From NCBI RefSeq assembly GCF_000280495.2, contig NZ_CP018016.1:372001-436000 (forward strand): a stretch of DNA of 64,000 nucleotides, read 5' to 3'. The notes under the pieces are model-generated. The model saw only the letters and a program-made list of their open reading frames with translations. It was not told where the DNA came from and did not search any database. Made by a program: the position numbers and the translations under genes. Positions 20,799-30,772 of this stretch are shown here, one piece after another (the first letter of the stretch is position 1; the number at the start of each line of letters is the position of its first letter). This DNA comes from Kosakonia radicincitans DSM 16656 (GTDB lineage: Bacteria > Pseudomonadota > Gammaproteobacteria > Enterobacterales > Enterobacteriaceae).

Positions 20799-21476
20799 AT
20801 GAAACAGTATTTGATTGCCCCTTCGATTTTATCGGCTGACTTTGCTCGCCTGGGCGAAGACACTGCCAACGCGCTGGCCGCTGGTGGCGACGTTGTCCAC
20901 TTCGATGTAATGGACAACCATTACGTACCGAACCTGACTATCGGGCCGATGGTGCTTAAAGCGCTGCGCAACTACGGCATCACCGCACCTATCGACGTGC
21001 ATTTGATGGTGAAACCGGTTGACCGTCTGGTGCCGGATTTCGCCGCCGCGGGTGCGAGCATCATTACATTTCATCCTGAAGCTTCCGAGCATGTTGACCG
21101 CACGCTGCAACTGATCAAAGAGCAGGGTTGTAAAGCGGGGCTGGTGTTTAACCCGGCGACGCCGCTGAGCTACCTGGATTATGTAATGGACAAGCTGGAT
21201 GTGATCCTGCTGATGTCGGTGAACCCCGGTTTTGGTGGTCAATCCTTTATTCCGCATACGCTGGATAAACTGCGCGAAGTTCGCCGCCGCATTGATGCTT
21301 CCGGTTTTGATATTCGTCTGGAAGTTGATGGCGGGGTTAAAGCCAGCAATATCGGCGAGATTGCCGCTGCTGGTGCGGATATGTTCGTGGCGGGGTCGGC
21401 GATTTTTGATAAGCCGGATTACAAACAGGTTATTGATGAAATGCGTAGCGAACTGGCGAAGGTAAGTCATGGATAA
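20799..21476 (+). CDS. rpe: Ribulose-phosphate 3-epimerase
   Basis: Interconverts ribulose 5-phosphate and xylulose 5-phosphate in the pentose phosphate pathway. A 225-residue TIM barrel with [29 protein letters not shown] and LEVDGGV. The start is set at 20799 ([11 protein letters not shown]): the AAGGAG at 20787-20792 abuts an earlier in-frame ATG (20793), which is too close to be used. It overlaps gph by 8 bp. Confidence 0.97.
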   Translation: MKQYLIAPSILSADFARLGEDTANALAAGGDVVHFDVMDNHYVPNLTIGPMVLKALRNYGITAPIDVHLMVKPVDRLVPDFAAAGASIITFHPEASEHVDRTLQLIKEQGCKAGLVFNPATPLSYLDYVMDKLDVILLMSVNPGFGGQSFIPHTLDKLREVRRRIDASGFDIRLEVDGGVKASNIGEIAAAGADMFVAGSAIFDKPDYKQVIDEMRSELAKVSHG

Positions 21477-22227
21477 ATTGCAGTCGATTCAAGGTGTGGC
21501 TTTCGATCTGGATGGTACGCTGGTGGATAGCGCGCCGGGTTTGACGGCCGCCGTAGACAGCGCGTTGTATGCGCTGGAACTCCCCCAGGCCGGTGAAGCG
21601 CGCGTGGTGACCTGGATTGGTAACGGCGCGGATGTGCTGATGGAGCGAGCATTCAACTGGTCGCGCCAGGAACGTGCTATCCAGCGTGCGGCGCAGGGCA
21701 AGCCAGACATTGAAGAGCATGTTCCGCAGGAAGAGCAGATTCGCATGCTGCGTAAGCTGTTTAACCGCTATTACGAAGAGACGGTGGAAGAGGGCAGTTT
21801 CCTGTTCCCGGACGTGGCAGACACCCTGGCTGCACTGCACGCTCAAGGTCTGCCGCTGGCGCTGGTGACCAACAAACCGACGCCGTTTGTCGCTCCGCTG
21901 CTGGAAGCGCTTGATATCGCACAATTCTTCTCTTTTGTCGTCGGCGGCGACGATGTGGTGAACAAAAAGCCGCACCCGGAACCGTTGCTTCTGGTGTGTA
22001 AAAAGCTCAATATTCAGCCTCACGAGCTACTTTTCGTGGGTGATTCGCGTAACGATATCCTGGCTGCGAAAGCGGCAGGCAGCGTTTCTGTGGGCCTGAC
22101 TTACGGTTATAACTACGGCGAAGCGATCACCCTGAGCGAACCAGATCTCGTATTTGATCACTTTAAGGACTTACTGCCCGCATTTGGGCTTTCGCATATT
22201 GAACATCAGGAAATGAAACATGACTAA
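21469..22227 (+). CDS. gph: Phosphoglycolate phosphatase
   Basis: HAD-family phosphatase that removes 2-phosphoglycolate formed during DNA 3'-end repair. The 252 residues include motif [16 protein letters not shown] (nucleophile and general acid Asp), motif II LVTNKPT, lysine in NKKPHPEP and motif [10 protein letters not shown]. It overlaps rpe upstream and trpS downstream by 8 bp each, so the three are translationally linked. Confidence 0.97.
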   Translation: MDKLQSIQGVAFDLDGTLVDSAPGLTAAVDSALYALELPQAGEARVVTWIGNGADVLMERAFNWSRQERAIQRAAQGKPDIEEHVPQEEQIRMLRKLFNRYYEETVEEGSFLFPDVADTLAALHAQGLPLALVTNKPTPFVAPLLEALDIAQFFSFVVGGDDVVNKKPHPEPLLLVCKKLNIQPHELLFVGDSRNDILAAKAAGSVSVGLTYGYNYGEAITLSEPDLVFDHFKDLLPAFGLSHIEHQEMKHD

Positions 22228-23224
22228 GCCCATCGTCTTTAGTGGCGCACAGCCCTCAGGTGAACTAACCATTGGCAACTATATGGGTGCGCTGCGTCAG
22301 TGGGTAAACATGCAGGACGACTACCACTGTATCTATTGCATCGTTGACCAGCACGCGATTACCGTGCGTCAGGACCCGCAGGCGCTGCGTAAAGCGACGC
22401 TGGATACGCTGGCGCTGTATCTGGCCTGTGGTATTGATCCGCAGAAAAGTACCATTTTCGTTCAGTCGCATGTGACTGAACATGCCCAGTTGGGCTGGGC
22501 GCTGAACTGCTACACCTATTTTGGTGAGCTGAGCCGTATGACGCAGTTCAAAGACAAATCCGCTCGCTATGCGGAAAACATCAACGCCGGTCTGTTTGAT
22601 TATCCGGTACTGATGGCGGCAGATATTTTGCTGTACCAGACCAATCAGGTGCCGGTTGGGGAAGATCAGAAGCAGCATCTGGAACTGAGCCGCGATATCG
22701 CCCAGCGTTTTAACGCGATCTACGGCGATATCTTTAAAGTGCCGGAGCCGTTCATTCCGAAATCCGGTGCGCGCGTGATGTCGCTGCTGGAACCAACGAA
22801 GAAGATGTCCAAGTCGGACGATAACCGTAATAACGTGATTGGCCTGCTGGAAGATCCGAAATCCGTGGTGAAGAAAATCAAACGCGCGGTGACCGATTCC
22901 GACGAGCCGCCGGTTGTGCGTTATGATATCGCCAACAAAGCGGGCGTTTCCAACCTGCTGGATATTCTCTCCGCCGTTACCGGCCAGAGCATTCCGGAGC
23001 TGGAACAGCACTTCGAAGGCAAAATGTATGGACATCTGAAAGGCGAAGTGGCGGAAGCGGTTTCCGGTATGCTGACCGAGTTGCAGGAGCGTTATCATCG
23101 CTACCGCAATGACGAAGCCTTCCTGCAGCAGGTGATGAAAGAGGGGGCTGAGAAAGCCAGTGCACGCGCCTCTGAAACGCTGAAAAAAGTCTACGAAGCG
23201 ATTGGCTTTGTCGCCAAACCGTAA
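22220..23224 (+). CDS. trpS: Tryptophanyl-tRNA synthetase
   Basis: Class I synthetase charging tRNA-Trp. The 334-residue protein (E. coli length) has the HIGH-like TIGN (17-20) and KMSKS (in KKMSKSDDN, near residue 195). It is the last gene of the aroK-trpS chain, followed by a palindromic REP-type terminator. In E. coli several genes (yhfL and the frl/yhf block) lie between trpS and cysG; here trpS abuts cysG directly. Confidence 0.98.
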   Translation: MTKPIVFSGAQPSGELTIGNYMGALRQWVNMQDDYHCIYCIVDQHAITVRQDPQALRKATLDTLALYLACGIDPQKSTIFVQSHVTEHAQLGWALNCYTYFGELSRMTQFKDKSARYAENINAGLFDYPVLMAADILLYQTNQVPVGEDQKQHLELSRDIAQRFNAIYGDIFKVPEPFIPKSGARVMSLLEPTKKMSKSDDNRNNVIGLLEDPKSVVKKIKRAVTDSDEPPVVRYDIANKAGVSNLLDILSAVTGQSIPELEQHFEGKMYGHLKGEVAEAVSGMLTELQERYHRYRNDEAFLQQVMKEGAEKASARASETLKKVYEAIGFVAKP

Positions 23225-23230
23225 TTGATG

Positions 23231-23263
23231 ATTGCCGGATGAGCGAAGCCGCCATCCGGCAAT
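23231..23263. repeat. REP-like palindrome acting as trpS/cysG terminator
   Basis: ATTGCCGGATG, 11-base spacer, CATCCGGCAAT: a perfect 11-bp stem carrying the GCCGGATG/CATCCGGC core typical of enterobacterial REP elements, followed by TTATTT on +. It lies between convergent trpS and cysG. Its core resembles the palindrome at 51239-51299. Confidence 0.75.
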
Positions 23264-23268
23264 TTATT

Positions 23269-24633
23269 TCAAAACCATTTCAGTTTATCGCGTAGCGCCA
23301 CGACGCGACCCACAATAATCAGCGCCGGGCTTTCCACCTGCTGCGCCAGTTCGCCGAGTTGCGATAAATCACCGCTCACCACACGCTGCTGCACCGAGGT
23401 GCCGTTTTCCACCAGCGCAACCGGCATATCGGCCTGCATGCCGTGTGCAATCAATTGAGCCTGAATGGTGGTGGCCTGATTTAAGCCCATATAAAACACC
23501 AGTGTCTGTTTTTCTGCCGCCAGGTTGGCCCAGTCCAGCTCGCTGCCGGTCTTCAGATGCCCCGTTACCAGCCGTACGCTTTGTGCATAATCGCGGTGCG
23601 TCAGGGGAATGCCTGAATAGGCCGAACAGCCGGAGGCTGCGGTAATCCCCGGTACAACGGAGAAGGGAATTCCTGCATGGCACAAGGTTTCCAGCTCTTC
23701 GCCGCCGCGGCCGAAAATAAACGGATCGCCGCCCTTCAGACGCACAACGCGTTTGCCCTGCTTCGCTTCTCGCAGCAGGATCTGGTTGATCTCTTCCTGC
23801 GGTACACAGTGATAACCTGCGCGTTTACCGACAAAGACACGATCGGCGTCGCGGCGCACCAGGTTCATGATCTCATCCGAAACCAAACGATCGTAGACCA
23901 CCACATCGGCTTGCTGGATCTGCTGCAAACCTTTCAACGTCAGTAATCCGGCATCGCCAGGGCCCGCACCCACCAGCACAACTTCGCCGCGGTTATCCAG
24001 CGGCTCGGCCAGCAGCTGTTCGGTGATTTTTTCTACCGCTGGAGTGTTCTGGTTCGCCAGAGATTGCGCCAGCCGATCGTTAACAAACAGTTTTTCCCAG
24101 AAACGGCGGCGTTCACCGACGCTGGCGAACTGGCGCTTTACACGACCGCGTAGCTTGCCAGCAAAGTGTGCAACATGGCCGAGATGTTGCGGTAGCAGCG
24201 ATTCCAGCTTCTCACGCAGCAAGCGTGCCAGTACCGGCGAAGTACCGCCGGAGGAGACGGCCACCATTAGCGGTGAGCGGTCAATAATTGACGGCATGAT
24301 AAAACTCGCCTGCGTGGGAGCATCGACTACATTACAGAAGATGCGGCGCGCTTCAGCCGCAGTGCTGACCTGCTGGTTAACGGCTTCGTTGTCCGTGGCG
24401 GCGATCGCCAGCCAGCAATCATCAAGCAGCGTCTCTTCGAATGCGCCTTCCGCCAGCGTCAGCATGCCTTCCGCCGCCCAGACGGTAAACTGTGGCGTAA
24501 ACGCGAGAGCGTTAACGGTCAGCCGGGCGCCTGCGTCCATCAGCAGCCGGGCTTTGCGTTCGGCGACATCGCCGCCGCCAACCAGCAGGCATGCGCGATC
24601 GCGTAATTGACAGAAAATGGGCAAATGATCCAC
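23269..24633 (-). CDS. cysG: Siroheme synthase CysG (trifunctional)
   Basis: Makes siroheme from uroporphyrinogen III by two methylations, dehydrogenation and ferrochelation. The N-terminal Rossmann part ([11 protein letters not shown], residues 18-28) is the dehydrogenase/chelatase and carries [14 protein letters not shown] with the conserved serine (S128 in E. coli numbering); the C-terminal part from ~214 is the methylase ([23 protein letters not shown]). The start is the GTG at 24633, giving [10 protein letters not shown] after a GAGG; 454 residues (E. coli 457). The open frame runs 65 codons further upstream into nirD but without family support. Supplies the NirB cofactor. Confidence 0.96.
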   Translation of the reverse strand: MDHLPIFCQLRDRACLLVGGGDVAERKARLLMDAGARLTVNALAFTPQFTVWAAEGMLTLAEGAFEETLLDDCWLAIAATDNEAVNQQVSTAAEARRIFCNVVDAPTQASFIMPSIIDRSPLMVAVSSGGTSPVLARLLREKLESLLPQHLGHVAHFAGKLRGRVKRQFASVGERRRFWEKLFVNDRLAQSLANQNTPAVEKITEQLLAEPLDNRGEVVLVGAGPGDAGLLTLKGLQQIQQADVVVYDRLVSDEIMNLVRRDADRVFVGKRAGYHCVPQEEINQILLREAKQGKRVVRLKGGDPFIFGRGGEELETLCHAGIPFSVVPGITAASGCSAYSGIPLTHRDYAQSVRLVTGHLKTGSELDWANLAAEKQTLVFYMGLNQATTIQAQLIAHGMQADMPVALVENGTSVQQRVVSGDLSQLGELAQQVESPALIIVGRVVALRDKLKWF

Positions 24634-24710
24634 GACATTACCTCGGTATTGTTGTTGTTCGACGTAGCATACCAGCAAGAGAACTGCGGAAGTTAAGGGA
24701 ATCTTGAAGG

Positions 24711-24733
24711 AGCGGGAGCGTTGCGCTCCCGCT
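24711..24733 (-). other. Stem-loop between nirD and cysG
   Basis: AGCGGGAGCG-TTG-CGCTCCCGCT is a perfect 10-bp stem with a 3-base loop, 7 bp beyond the nirD stop on the minus strand. No T-run follows, so a stability or partial-termination element is more likely than a full terminator. Confidence 0.65.
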
Positions 24734-24739
24734 GGAGAG

Positions 24740-25066
24740 TCAGGCTTTGATCTGGACTTCACCTTCTTTGACTCGCGCGTCGAAATGCGCGACAGAACGG
24801 CTTTCATCCTCCATACACAGGCCATCACGCAGACGGAAGCGCTGTTTTTTCAGCGGGCTTGCCACCCACAGATCGCCCTGATGTTCGGCGATAATCCCAC
24901 GAGAGAGCACACTGGCTTCAAAGAAGGGATCGATATTGCTGATGGCAAAAACCTGATCGTCATGGCGCGGGCGGAAAACGGCGACTTGTTTGCCGTTTAC
25001 CAGCGCGCAGACACCGGTGGCAGGCACAATGTCATCGATTTTGCAGATAGTGTTCCACTGGCTCAT
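24740..25066 (-). CDS. nirD: Nitrite reductase (NADH) small subunit
   Basis: 108-residue subunit of cytoplasmic NADH-nitrite reductase, which reduces nitrite to ammonia. Rieske-like fold without the cluster-binding Cys-His pairs, as is normal for NirD ([22 protein letters not shown]... [15 protein letters not shown]). It overlaps nirB by 4 bp (ATGA). In E. coli nirC, the nitrite channel, comes next; here only 106 bp separate nirD from cysG and nirC is absent. Confidence 0.96.
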   Translation of the reverse strand: MSQWNTICKIDDIVPATGVCALVNGKQVAVFRPRHDDQVFAISNIDPFFEASVLSRGIIAEHQGDLWVASPLKKQRFRLRDGLCMEDESRSVAHFDARVKEGEVQIKA

Positions 25067-27606
25067 GCGTTTTCCTCCACTAATACGACCGGAATACGTT
25101 CATAGGGCGTTGCCGGGCGATGTTGTTCGCGTTCCGGCACCACTTGCACATTCGGGTCGCGGCGATCGCTGTTGATAAAGTGTTTGAAGCGCGTCTGGGC
25201 GGCAGGTGTGTTCACGGTTTCTGTCCATTCGCAAATTACTGCTTCACGCAGGCGGGTCATCTCTTCTTCCAGTTGCGCGTCAAAGCCCAGCTTGTCGTCG
25301 ATAATCACGCTTTTCAGGTACTCAATGCCGCCTTCCATGCTTTCCAGCCAGGAGGCGGTACGGGTCAACTTGTCAGCGGTGCGGATGTAAAACATCATAA
25401 AGCGATCAAGGTAGTGCAGCAGGGTTTCGCGGTCGAGATCGGCAGCCAGCAGATCCGCATGGCGTGGTTTCATACCGCCGTTACCGCAAACATACAAGTT
25501 CCAGCCCTTTTCGGTGGCAATCATACCGACATCTTTCCCCTGGGCTTCCGCACACTCGCGGGTACAACCGGAAACGCCGAATTTCATTTTGTGCGGCGTA
25601 CGGATGCCTTTGTAGCGATTCTCCAGTTCGACGCCAAAGCCAACGCTGTCGCCAACGCCGTAGCGGCACCAGGTGGAGCCGACGCAGGTTTTCGCCATAC
25701 GTAATGCTTTAGCGTACGCATGGCCCGTTTCGAAACCGGCGTCGATAAGTTGACGCCAGATTTCCGGCAGATCGTCTTTTTGCGCGCCGAACAGGCCGAT
25801 ACGCTGTGAACCGGTGATTTTGGTATACAGGTTGAACTCACGGGCGATACGGCCCACTTCCATCAACCCTTCCGGTGTGATTTCGCCGCCTGCGGAGCGC
25901 GGGATCACCGAATACGTACCGTCTTTCTGGATATTGGCGAGGAAGTTGTCGTTGGTGTCCTGCAACGGCGTATGTTGCGGTTTCAGGATGTACTCGTTCC
26001 AGCAGGAAGCGAGCAGCGAACCAATGGTCGGTTTACATACTTCGCAGCCGTAGCCTTTACCGTATTTCGCCAGCAGCTCGTCGAAGGATTTAATCCCTTC
26101 CACACGGATCAGGTGATACAGCTCCTGGCGCGAGTAGGCAAAGTGCTCGCACAGATTGTTGGTAACCTCGATACCCTGTTTTGCCAGCTCGGCGTTCAGC
26201 ACTTGCGTCACCAGCGGGATACAACCGCCGCAGCCGGTACCGGCTTTGGTTTCAGCTTTCAGCGCAGCAACGGTATGACAGCCTTTATTGATGGCGGCGA
26301 TCAGAGCGCCTTTGGACACGTCGAAACAGGAGCAGATTTGCGCGCTGTCCGGCAGCTTATCGACACCGATTGACGGTTTGCCGCTGCTGGCATGTGCAGG
26401 CAGGATCAGCGCATCCGGATTTTCTGGCAGTTCGATGGCGTTAAGCACCAGTTGCAGCAGGTTGCCGAAATCGCTGGTGTCGCCCACCAGCACCGCGCCG
26501 AGCAGGGTTTTGTTATCCGGGCTGACGATCAGACGTTTGTAGACCTCTTTGCTTTCGTCGAGATAAACATAGCTGCGCGCGCCTGGCGTACGGCCATGCG
26601 CATCGCCGATACCGCCCACATCGACACCGAGCAACTTCAGTTTGGCGCTGAGATCCGCGCCTTCAAAGGCGTTTTGCGTACCCAGAATATGATCTACAGC
26701 GACCTGCGCCATTTTATAACCCGGCGCGACCAGGCCATACACGCGGTTATTCCAGTTGGCGCATTCACCGATGGCGTAGATGTTCGGATCGGAGGTCTGG
26801 CAGTTATCGTTGATCACGATACCGCCACGTTGCGCCACTTCCAGGCCGCACTGAGTCGCCAGCTTGTCGCGCGGGCGAATACCGGTTGAGAAGACGATAA
26901 AGTCCACTTCCAGCTCGCTGCCGTCGGCAAAGCGCATGGTTTTGCGCGCTTCTCTGCCTTCCTGCACGATCTCTTTGGTGTTTTTGCTGGTGTGAACGCG
27001 TACGCCCATGCTTTCAATTTTACGCTTCAGCTGTTCGCCGCCCATCTGATCGAGCTGCTCGGCCATCAGCATCGGGGCGAATTCGATCACATGCGTTTCG
27101 ACGCCGAGGTTTTTCAGCGCGCCAGCAGCTTCCAGGCCCAGCAGACCGCCGCCGACCACGGCACCACGACGGCTACGACGCGCGCAGGCTTCAATAGCGT
27201 TTAAATCTTCAATGGTGCGGTAGACGAAGCAGTCCTGCGTTTCGGAACCTTTGATCGGTGGGATCCACGGATAGGAGCCGGTCGCCATGATCAGCTTGTC
27301 GTAATAGACCGTGCGCCCGGCGCTGGAGTGAATCACTTTTTCCTGCCGATTGATAGTGATGGCGCGTTCGCCTACCAGCACTTTCACACCGTGTTTTTCG
27401 TAAAAGCCTTCGCGAACCAGCGACAACTCTTCGGCGGTATGATGAGAAAAATAGGAAGAGAGATGGACGCGGTCGTAGGCTTTACGCGGCTCTTCACAAA
27501 AGACAGTAATATCGAACTGAGCGGCGTCGGTTTTATCGAGGAGATCCTCAATAAAACGGTGGCCGACCATGCCGTTACCGATAATAGCGAGTTTGACTTT
27601 GCTCAT
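25063..27606 (-). CDS. nirB: Nitrite reductase (NADH) large subunit
   Basis: Catalytic subunit of the soluble siroheme nitrite reductase. 847 residues: an FAD/NADH pyridine nucleotide-disulfide reductase module (~1-400, IGNGMVGHRF), a BFD-like [2Fe-2S] module (CSCFDVSKGALIAA...TGCGGC, ~425-465), then nitrite/sulfite reductase ferredoxin and siroheme/[4Fe-4S] domains with the CTRECAEAQGKD and CGNGGMK cysteines (~640-690). Promoter sites for FNR and NarL/NarP lie upstream. A normal length for the family. Confidence 0.97.
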   Translation of the reverse strand: MSKVKLAIIGNGMVGHRFIEDLLDKTDAAQFDITVFCEEPRKAYDRVHLSSYFSHHTAEELSLVREGFYEKHGVKVLVGERAITINRQEKVIHSSAGRTVYYDKLIMATGSYPWIPPIKGSETQDCFVYRTIEDLNAIEACARRSRRGAVVGGGLLGLEAAGALKNLGVETHVIEFAPMLMAEQLDQMGGEQLKRKIESMGVRVHTSKNTKEIVQEGREARKTMRFADGSELEVDFIVFSTGIRPRDKLATQCGLEVAQRGGIVINDNCQTSDPNIYAIGECANWNNRVYGLVAPGYKMAQVAVDHILGTQNAFEGADLSAKLKLLGVDVGGIGDAHGRTPGARSYVYLDESKEVYKRLIVSPDNKTLLGAVLVGDTSDFGNLLQLVLNAIELPENPDALILPAHASSGKPSIGVDKLPDSAQICSCFDVSKGALIAAINKGCHTVAALKAETKAGTGCGGCIPLVTQVLNAELAKQGIEVTNNLCEHFAYSRQELYHLIRVEGIKSFDELLAKYGKGYGCEVCKPTIGSLLASCWNEYILKPQHTPLQDTNDNFLANIQKDGTYSVIPRSAGGEITPEGLMEVGRIAREFNLYTKITGSQRIGLFGAQKDDLPEIWRQLIDAGFETGHAYAKALRMAKTCVGSTWCRYGVGDSVGFGVELENRYKGIRTPHKMKFGVSGCTRECAEAQGKDVGMIATEKGWNLYVCGNGGMKPRHADLLAADLDRETLLHYLDRFMMFYIRTADKLTRTASWLESMEGGIEYLKSVIIDDKLGFDAQLEEEMTRLREAVICEWTETVNTPAAQTRFKHFINSDRRDPNVQVVPEREQHRPATPYERIPVVLVEENA

Positions 27607-27664
27607 TTTTGCCTCGATTTCTTTTCTATTACCTCCTACCTTAACGATTCAGCCCCCCCACTTA

Positions 27665-27678
27665 TTGATGTGCATCAA
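27665..27678 (-). promoter_or_regulatory. FNR site of the nirB promoter
   Basis: TTGAT-GTGC-ATCAA, a perfect match to the FNR consensus (TTGAT-N4-ATCAA), centred ~65 bp upstream of the nirB ATG. The order of elements and the sequence down to the start are nearly those of the E. coli nirB promoter, where FNR binds at -41.5; by that analogy transcription would start near 27630. Confidence 0.92.
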
Positions 27679-27691
27679 ATACATCTTCGCC

Positions 27692-27707
27692 TACCACTTA
27701 ATGAGTA
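27692..27707 (-). promoter_or_regulatory. NarL/NarP 7-2-7 site of the nirB promoter
   Basis: Minus strand TACTCAT-TA-AGTGGTA, two opposed heptamers separated by 2 bp. Its centre is exactly 28 bp upstream of the FNR site centre, the same spacing as the -69.5 NarL/NarP site of E. coli nirB. Confidence 0.85.
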
Positions 27708-27845
27708 GCTTATTGATTTTTATTAGTTTTTATAAGTTGTGGATATCAATGGTTTTTATGGTTTGCGTTAAATGTGTGCAAAAAAAAGCGGGTTTTTGCT
27801 CGCGTCTCTGATACAAGATATCTGATGAAAACACGGAGGCATGCT

Positions 27846-29144
27846 ATGTCGGCAACACCGCTTTGGTTGGTTCAGAATGTGCATTTACCCGATCGCGAAG
27901 GGCTGTGGCAAATCGCCATCGAACAAGGGCGCTTTGGCGAAATTACGCCGATGGGCGCAACGCACAGCGATAGCCTCGAAGTACTGAATGCCCGCGGCGG
28001 CCTGGCGCTGCCACCTTTTATCGAACCGCATATCCACCTTGATACTACGCAAACCGCCGGTGAGCCGAACTGGAACCAGTCCGGTACGCTGTTTGAGGGG
28101 ATTGAACGCTGGGCGGAACGCAAGGCGTTGCTTAGCCATGAGGATGTGAAAGCACGCGCCTGGCAGACGCTGAAGTGGCAAATGGCTAATGGCGTGCAGC
28201 ATGTGCGCACCCATGTTGATGTCTCCGATCCCTCCCTGACTGCGCTGAAAGCGATGCTGGAAGTGAAAGCGGAGGTCGCGCCGTGGATCGATTTGCAGAT
28301 TGTTGCGTTTCCACAGGAAGGCATTCTCTCTTACCCCAATGGTGCGGAGTTGCTGGAAGAGGCGTTACGTCTGGGCGCCGATGTTGTCGGCGCGATCCCG
28401 CATTTTGAGTTTACCCGCGAGTACGGCGTGGAATCGCTGCACATTGCCTTTGAACTGGCGCAAAAATATGACCGCCCGCTGGATATTCACTGTGATGAAA
28501 TCGATGACGAACAGTCGCGTTTTGTTGAGACGGTGGCTGCACTGGCGCTGAAAATGGGGATTGGCCCGCGTGTGACGGCCAGTCATACCACCGCCATGCA
28601 CTCTTATAACGGTGCTTACACCTCGCGACTGTTCCGCCTGCTGAAGCTTTCCGGCATTAACTTCGTCGCCAATCCACTGGTCAATATTCATTTGCAAGGG
28701 CGTTTTGATGATTATCCGAAACGTCGGGGCATCACGCGCGTGAAAGAGCTGCTGGCGGCGGACATCAATGTCTGCTTTGGTCATGATGATGTGTTTGATC
28801 CCTGGTATCCGCTTGGTACGGGCAATATGTTGCAGGTGCTGCATATGGGGCTGCATGTCTGCCAGCTGATGGGCTATCAGCAAATTGATCAAGGGCTGCG
28901 TTTAATCACCCATAACAGCGCCAGAACTTTCGGTCTGACACAGTACGGTATCGTCCCCGGCAACCCGGCCAATATGATTATTTTGCCGGTGGAAAGCGGG
29001 TTTGATGCTGTGCGTTGCCAGGTGCCTGTGAGATGGTCTATTCGCCAGGGGCGAGTGATTGCCAGTACGCAGCCTGCGCAAAGTTGGGTGAAGATGGACA
29101 GCGGCGGTGAAGAGGTGCTGTTCAGCCGTTATCACGCACGATAA
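27846..29144 (+). CDS. codA: Cytosine deaminase
   Basis: Hydrolyses cytosine to uracil and ammonia for pyrimidine salvage. The 432-residue amidohydrolase barrel has the metal site residues in EPHIHLDTT (HxH), the [11 protein letters not shown] active-site Glu and His, [11 protein letters not shown], and the metal Asp in [12 protein letters not shown]. All substrate-pocket segments match E. coli CodA. The start is Met at 27846, behind ACGGAGG; an upstream in-frame stretch from 27774 lacks support. No codB permease is adjacent. It faces nirB across the FNR-type promoter and occupies the place of tsgA in E. coli. Confidence 0.94.
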   Translation: MSATPLWLVQNVHLPDREGLWQIAIEQGRFGEITPMGATHSDSLEVLNARGGLALPPFIEPHIHLDTTQTAGEPNWNQSGTLFEGIERWAERKALLSHEDVKARAWQTLKWQMANGVQHVRTHVDVSDPSLTALKAMLEVKAEVAPWIDLQIVAFPQEGILSYPNGAELLEEALRLGADVVGAIPHFEFTREYGVESLHIAFELAQKYDRPLDIHCDEIDDEQSRFVETVAALALKMGIGPRVTASHTTAMHSYNGAYTSRLFRLLKLSGINFVANPLVNIHLQGRFDDYPKRRGITRVKELLAADINVCFGHDDVFDPWYPLGTGNMLQVLHMGLHVCQLMGYQQIDQGLRLITHNSARTFGLTQYGIVPGNPANMIILPVESGFDAVRCQVPVRWSIRQGRVIASTQPAQSWVKMDSGGEEVLFSRYHAR

Positions 29145-29151
29145 CCTGCGG

Positions 29152-29189
29152 CGTCAGGCCGTATTCTTGCGGTTGTGAGCGGCCTGACG
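29152..29189. other. Inverted repeat after codA
   Basis: CGTCAGGCCG and CGGCCTGACG, a perfect 10-bp repeat around an 18-base loop, 8 bp past the codA stop. No clear T-run, so terminator function is uncertain. Confidence 0.5.
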
Positions 29190-29291
29190 TTACATATGTT
29201 TCCAAATACGTAAAATTAAGTAAAAGGCTGGCCTGCTGGCTGACTGCTCTTTAGAATCAAGCCACTCGCTTTCTTTACTGCACTTCGTTAA

Positions 29292-29873
<582 letters not shown>

Positions 29874-29883
29874 CACTCCCTTC

Positions 29884-29904
29884 GCACGGGTTTTTCGCCC
29901 GTGC
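29884..29904 (+). terminator. Putative ppiA terminator
   Basis: GCACGGG, a T-rich 7-base loop, CCCGTGC, then TTAGTT. Stem of 7 bp with only a weak T tract. Confidence 0.5.
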
Positions 29905-29979
29905 TTAGTTCGCTTCCCTGCGTAACGTTAAATTGCTGCTTATAATTTGGGCAACTACATGTGCAAACAGGGAGGCGCT

Positions 29980-30150
29980 ATGCCGAAAAAACTCACCGAC
30001 AGGCAAAAATCCCGTCTCTGGGAGCAGCAGCGCAATGTTAACTTTCAGGCCAGCCGACGACTGGAAGGCGTTGACAGCGCGCTGGTGACGCTCACCGCCG
30101 AAGAAGCCAACATCCGACTTGCAGAACTCCGGAGGCACTATGAGCGATAA
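29980..30150 (+). CDS. yhfG: YhfG, antitoxin of Fic (class I)
   Basis: Small antitoxin of 56 residues (E. coli 55) that binds Fic and blocks its ATP site. It carries the Fic inhibition motif [S/T]xxxE[G/N] as S25-R-R-L-E29-G30, which in class I systems inserts into the Fic active site. The start at 29980 has a GGAGG 8 bases upstream; in-frame codons from 29947 are not conserved. Its 3' end overlaps the fic start by 11 bp, so toxin translation is coupled to antitoxin translation. Confidence 0.93.
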   Translation: MPKKLTDRQKSRLWEQQRNVNFQASRRLEGVDSALVTLTAEEANIRLAELRRHYER

Positions 30151-30742
30151 ATTTGGCGATGGCCGCGATCCTTACCTCTATCCAGGCCTGAATGTGATGC
30201 GCAACTTACTGGGTATCCACCAGGCGCAGCGCCTTGAACAAGCTGCTTATGAGCTGACGGCATTACGTGCAGCGACGCTTGGACTGGGGCCGCTGGCGCG
30301 CGGGCTTCCGCATCTTTGCGCTATTCATCATCACCTTTATCAGGATGTGTTCGACTGGGCCGGGAAGTTTCGGGAAGTAGACATCTACGAGGGCGATACG
30401 CGTTTTTGCCATTTCGAATACATCGAAAAAGAGGGCAACGCGCTGATGCAGCAACTGGAAGAAGAAGAGTGGTTGTGCGGCCTGTCTGCGGATGCGTTTA
30501 TCGAACGACTTGCGCACTACTACTGTGAGATCAATGTGCTGCATCCATTCCGCCTCGGCAATGGCATCGCACAGCGCATCTTTTTTGAACAGCTTGCGCT
30601 GCACGCCGGCTATATTCTGGACTGGCGCGGTATCGCTCCTGAACGCTGGAGCGCGGCGAACCAGGCCGGAGCGATGGGTGATTTAGATCCACTGTGCGCT
30701 ATCTTCCGTAAAGTGGTAAGCGAAGCTGTCGAAAGCGAGTAA
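30140..30742 (+). CDS. fic: Fic-domain protein (putative AMP transferase toxin)
   Basis: Cytoplasmic Fic protein of 200 residues; family members transfer AMP from ATP to a protein hydroxyl. The Fic loop reads H135[11 protein letters not shown]146. The catalytic His, Phe, GNG and final Arg are kept, but the usual acidic residue (D/E) before GNG is Leu139 and the Arg after GNG is Ile143. E. coli K-12 Fic is diverged at the same places (HPFRVGSGLAQR, from memory). Start at 30140 behind GGAGG. Paired with YhfG, which overlaps it. Confidence 0.93.
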   Translation: MSDKFGDGRDPYLYPGLNVMRNLLGIHQAQRLEQAAYELTALRAATLGLGPLARGLPHLCAIHHHLYQDVFDWAGKFREVDIYEGDTRFCHFEYIEKEGNALMQQLEEEEWLCGLSADAFIERLAHYYCEINVLHPFRLGNGIAQRIFFEQLALHAGYILDWRGIAPERWSAANQAGAMGDLDPLCAIFRKVVSEAVESE

Positions 30743-30772
30743 ACTAGCGCGGTTTATTTTACCGAGGCCGCT

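Noticed and set aside
20829..21470. 213-codon antisense frame over rpe
   Set aside because: Shadow of rpe with no start signal or recognisable motif.
22265..23098. 277-codon antisense frame over trpS
   Set aside because: Shadow of trpS codon usage; composition (rich in His, Arg, Gln) is typical of reverse-frame translation.
24634..24828. 65-codon N-terminal extension of cysG
   Set aside because: Overlaps nirD and the hairpin; family proteins start MDHLP, here a GTG with a good Shine-Dalgarno at 24633.
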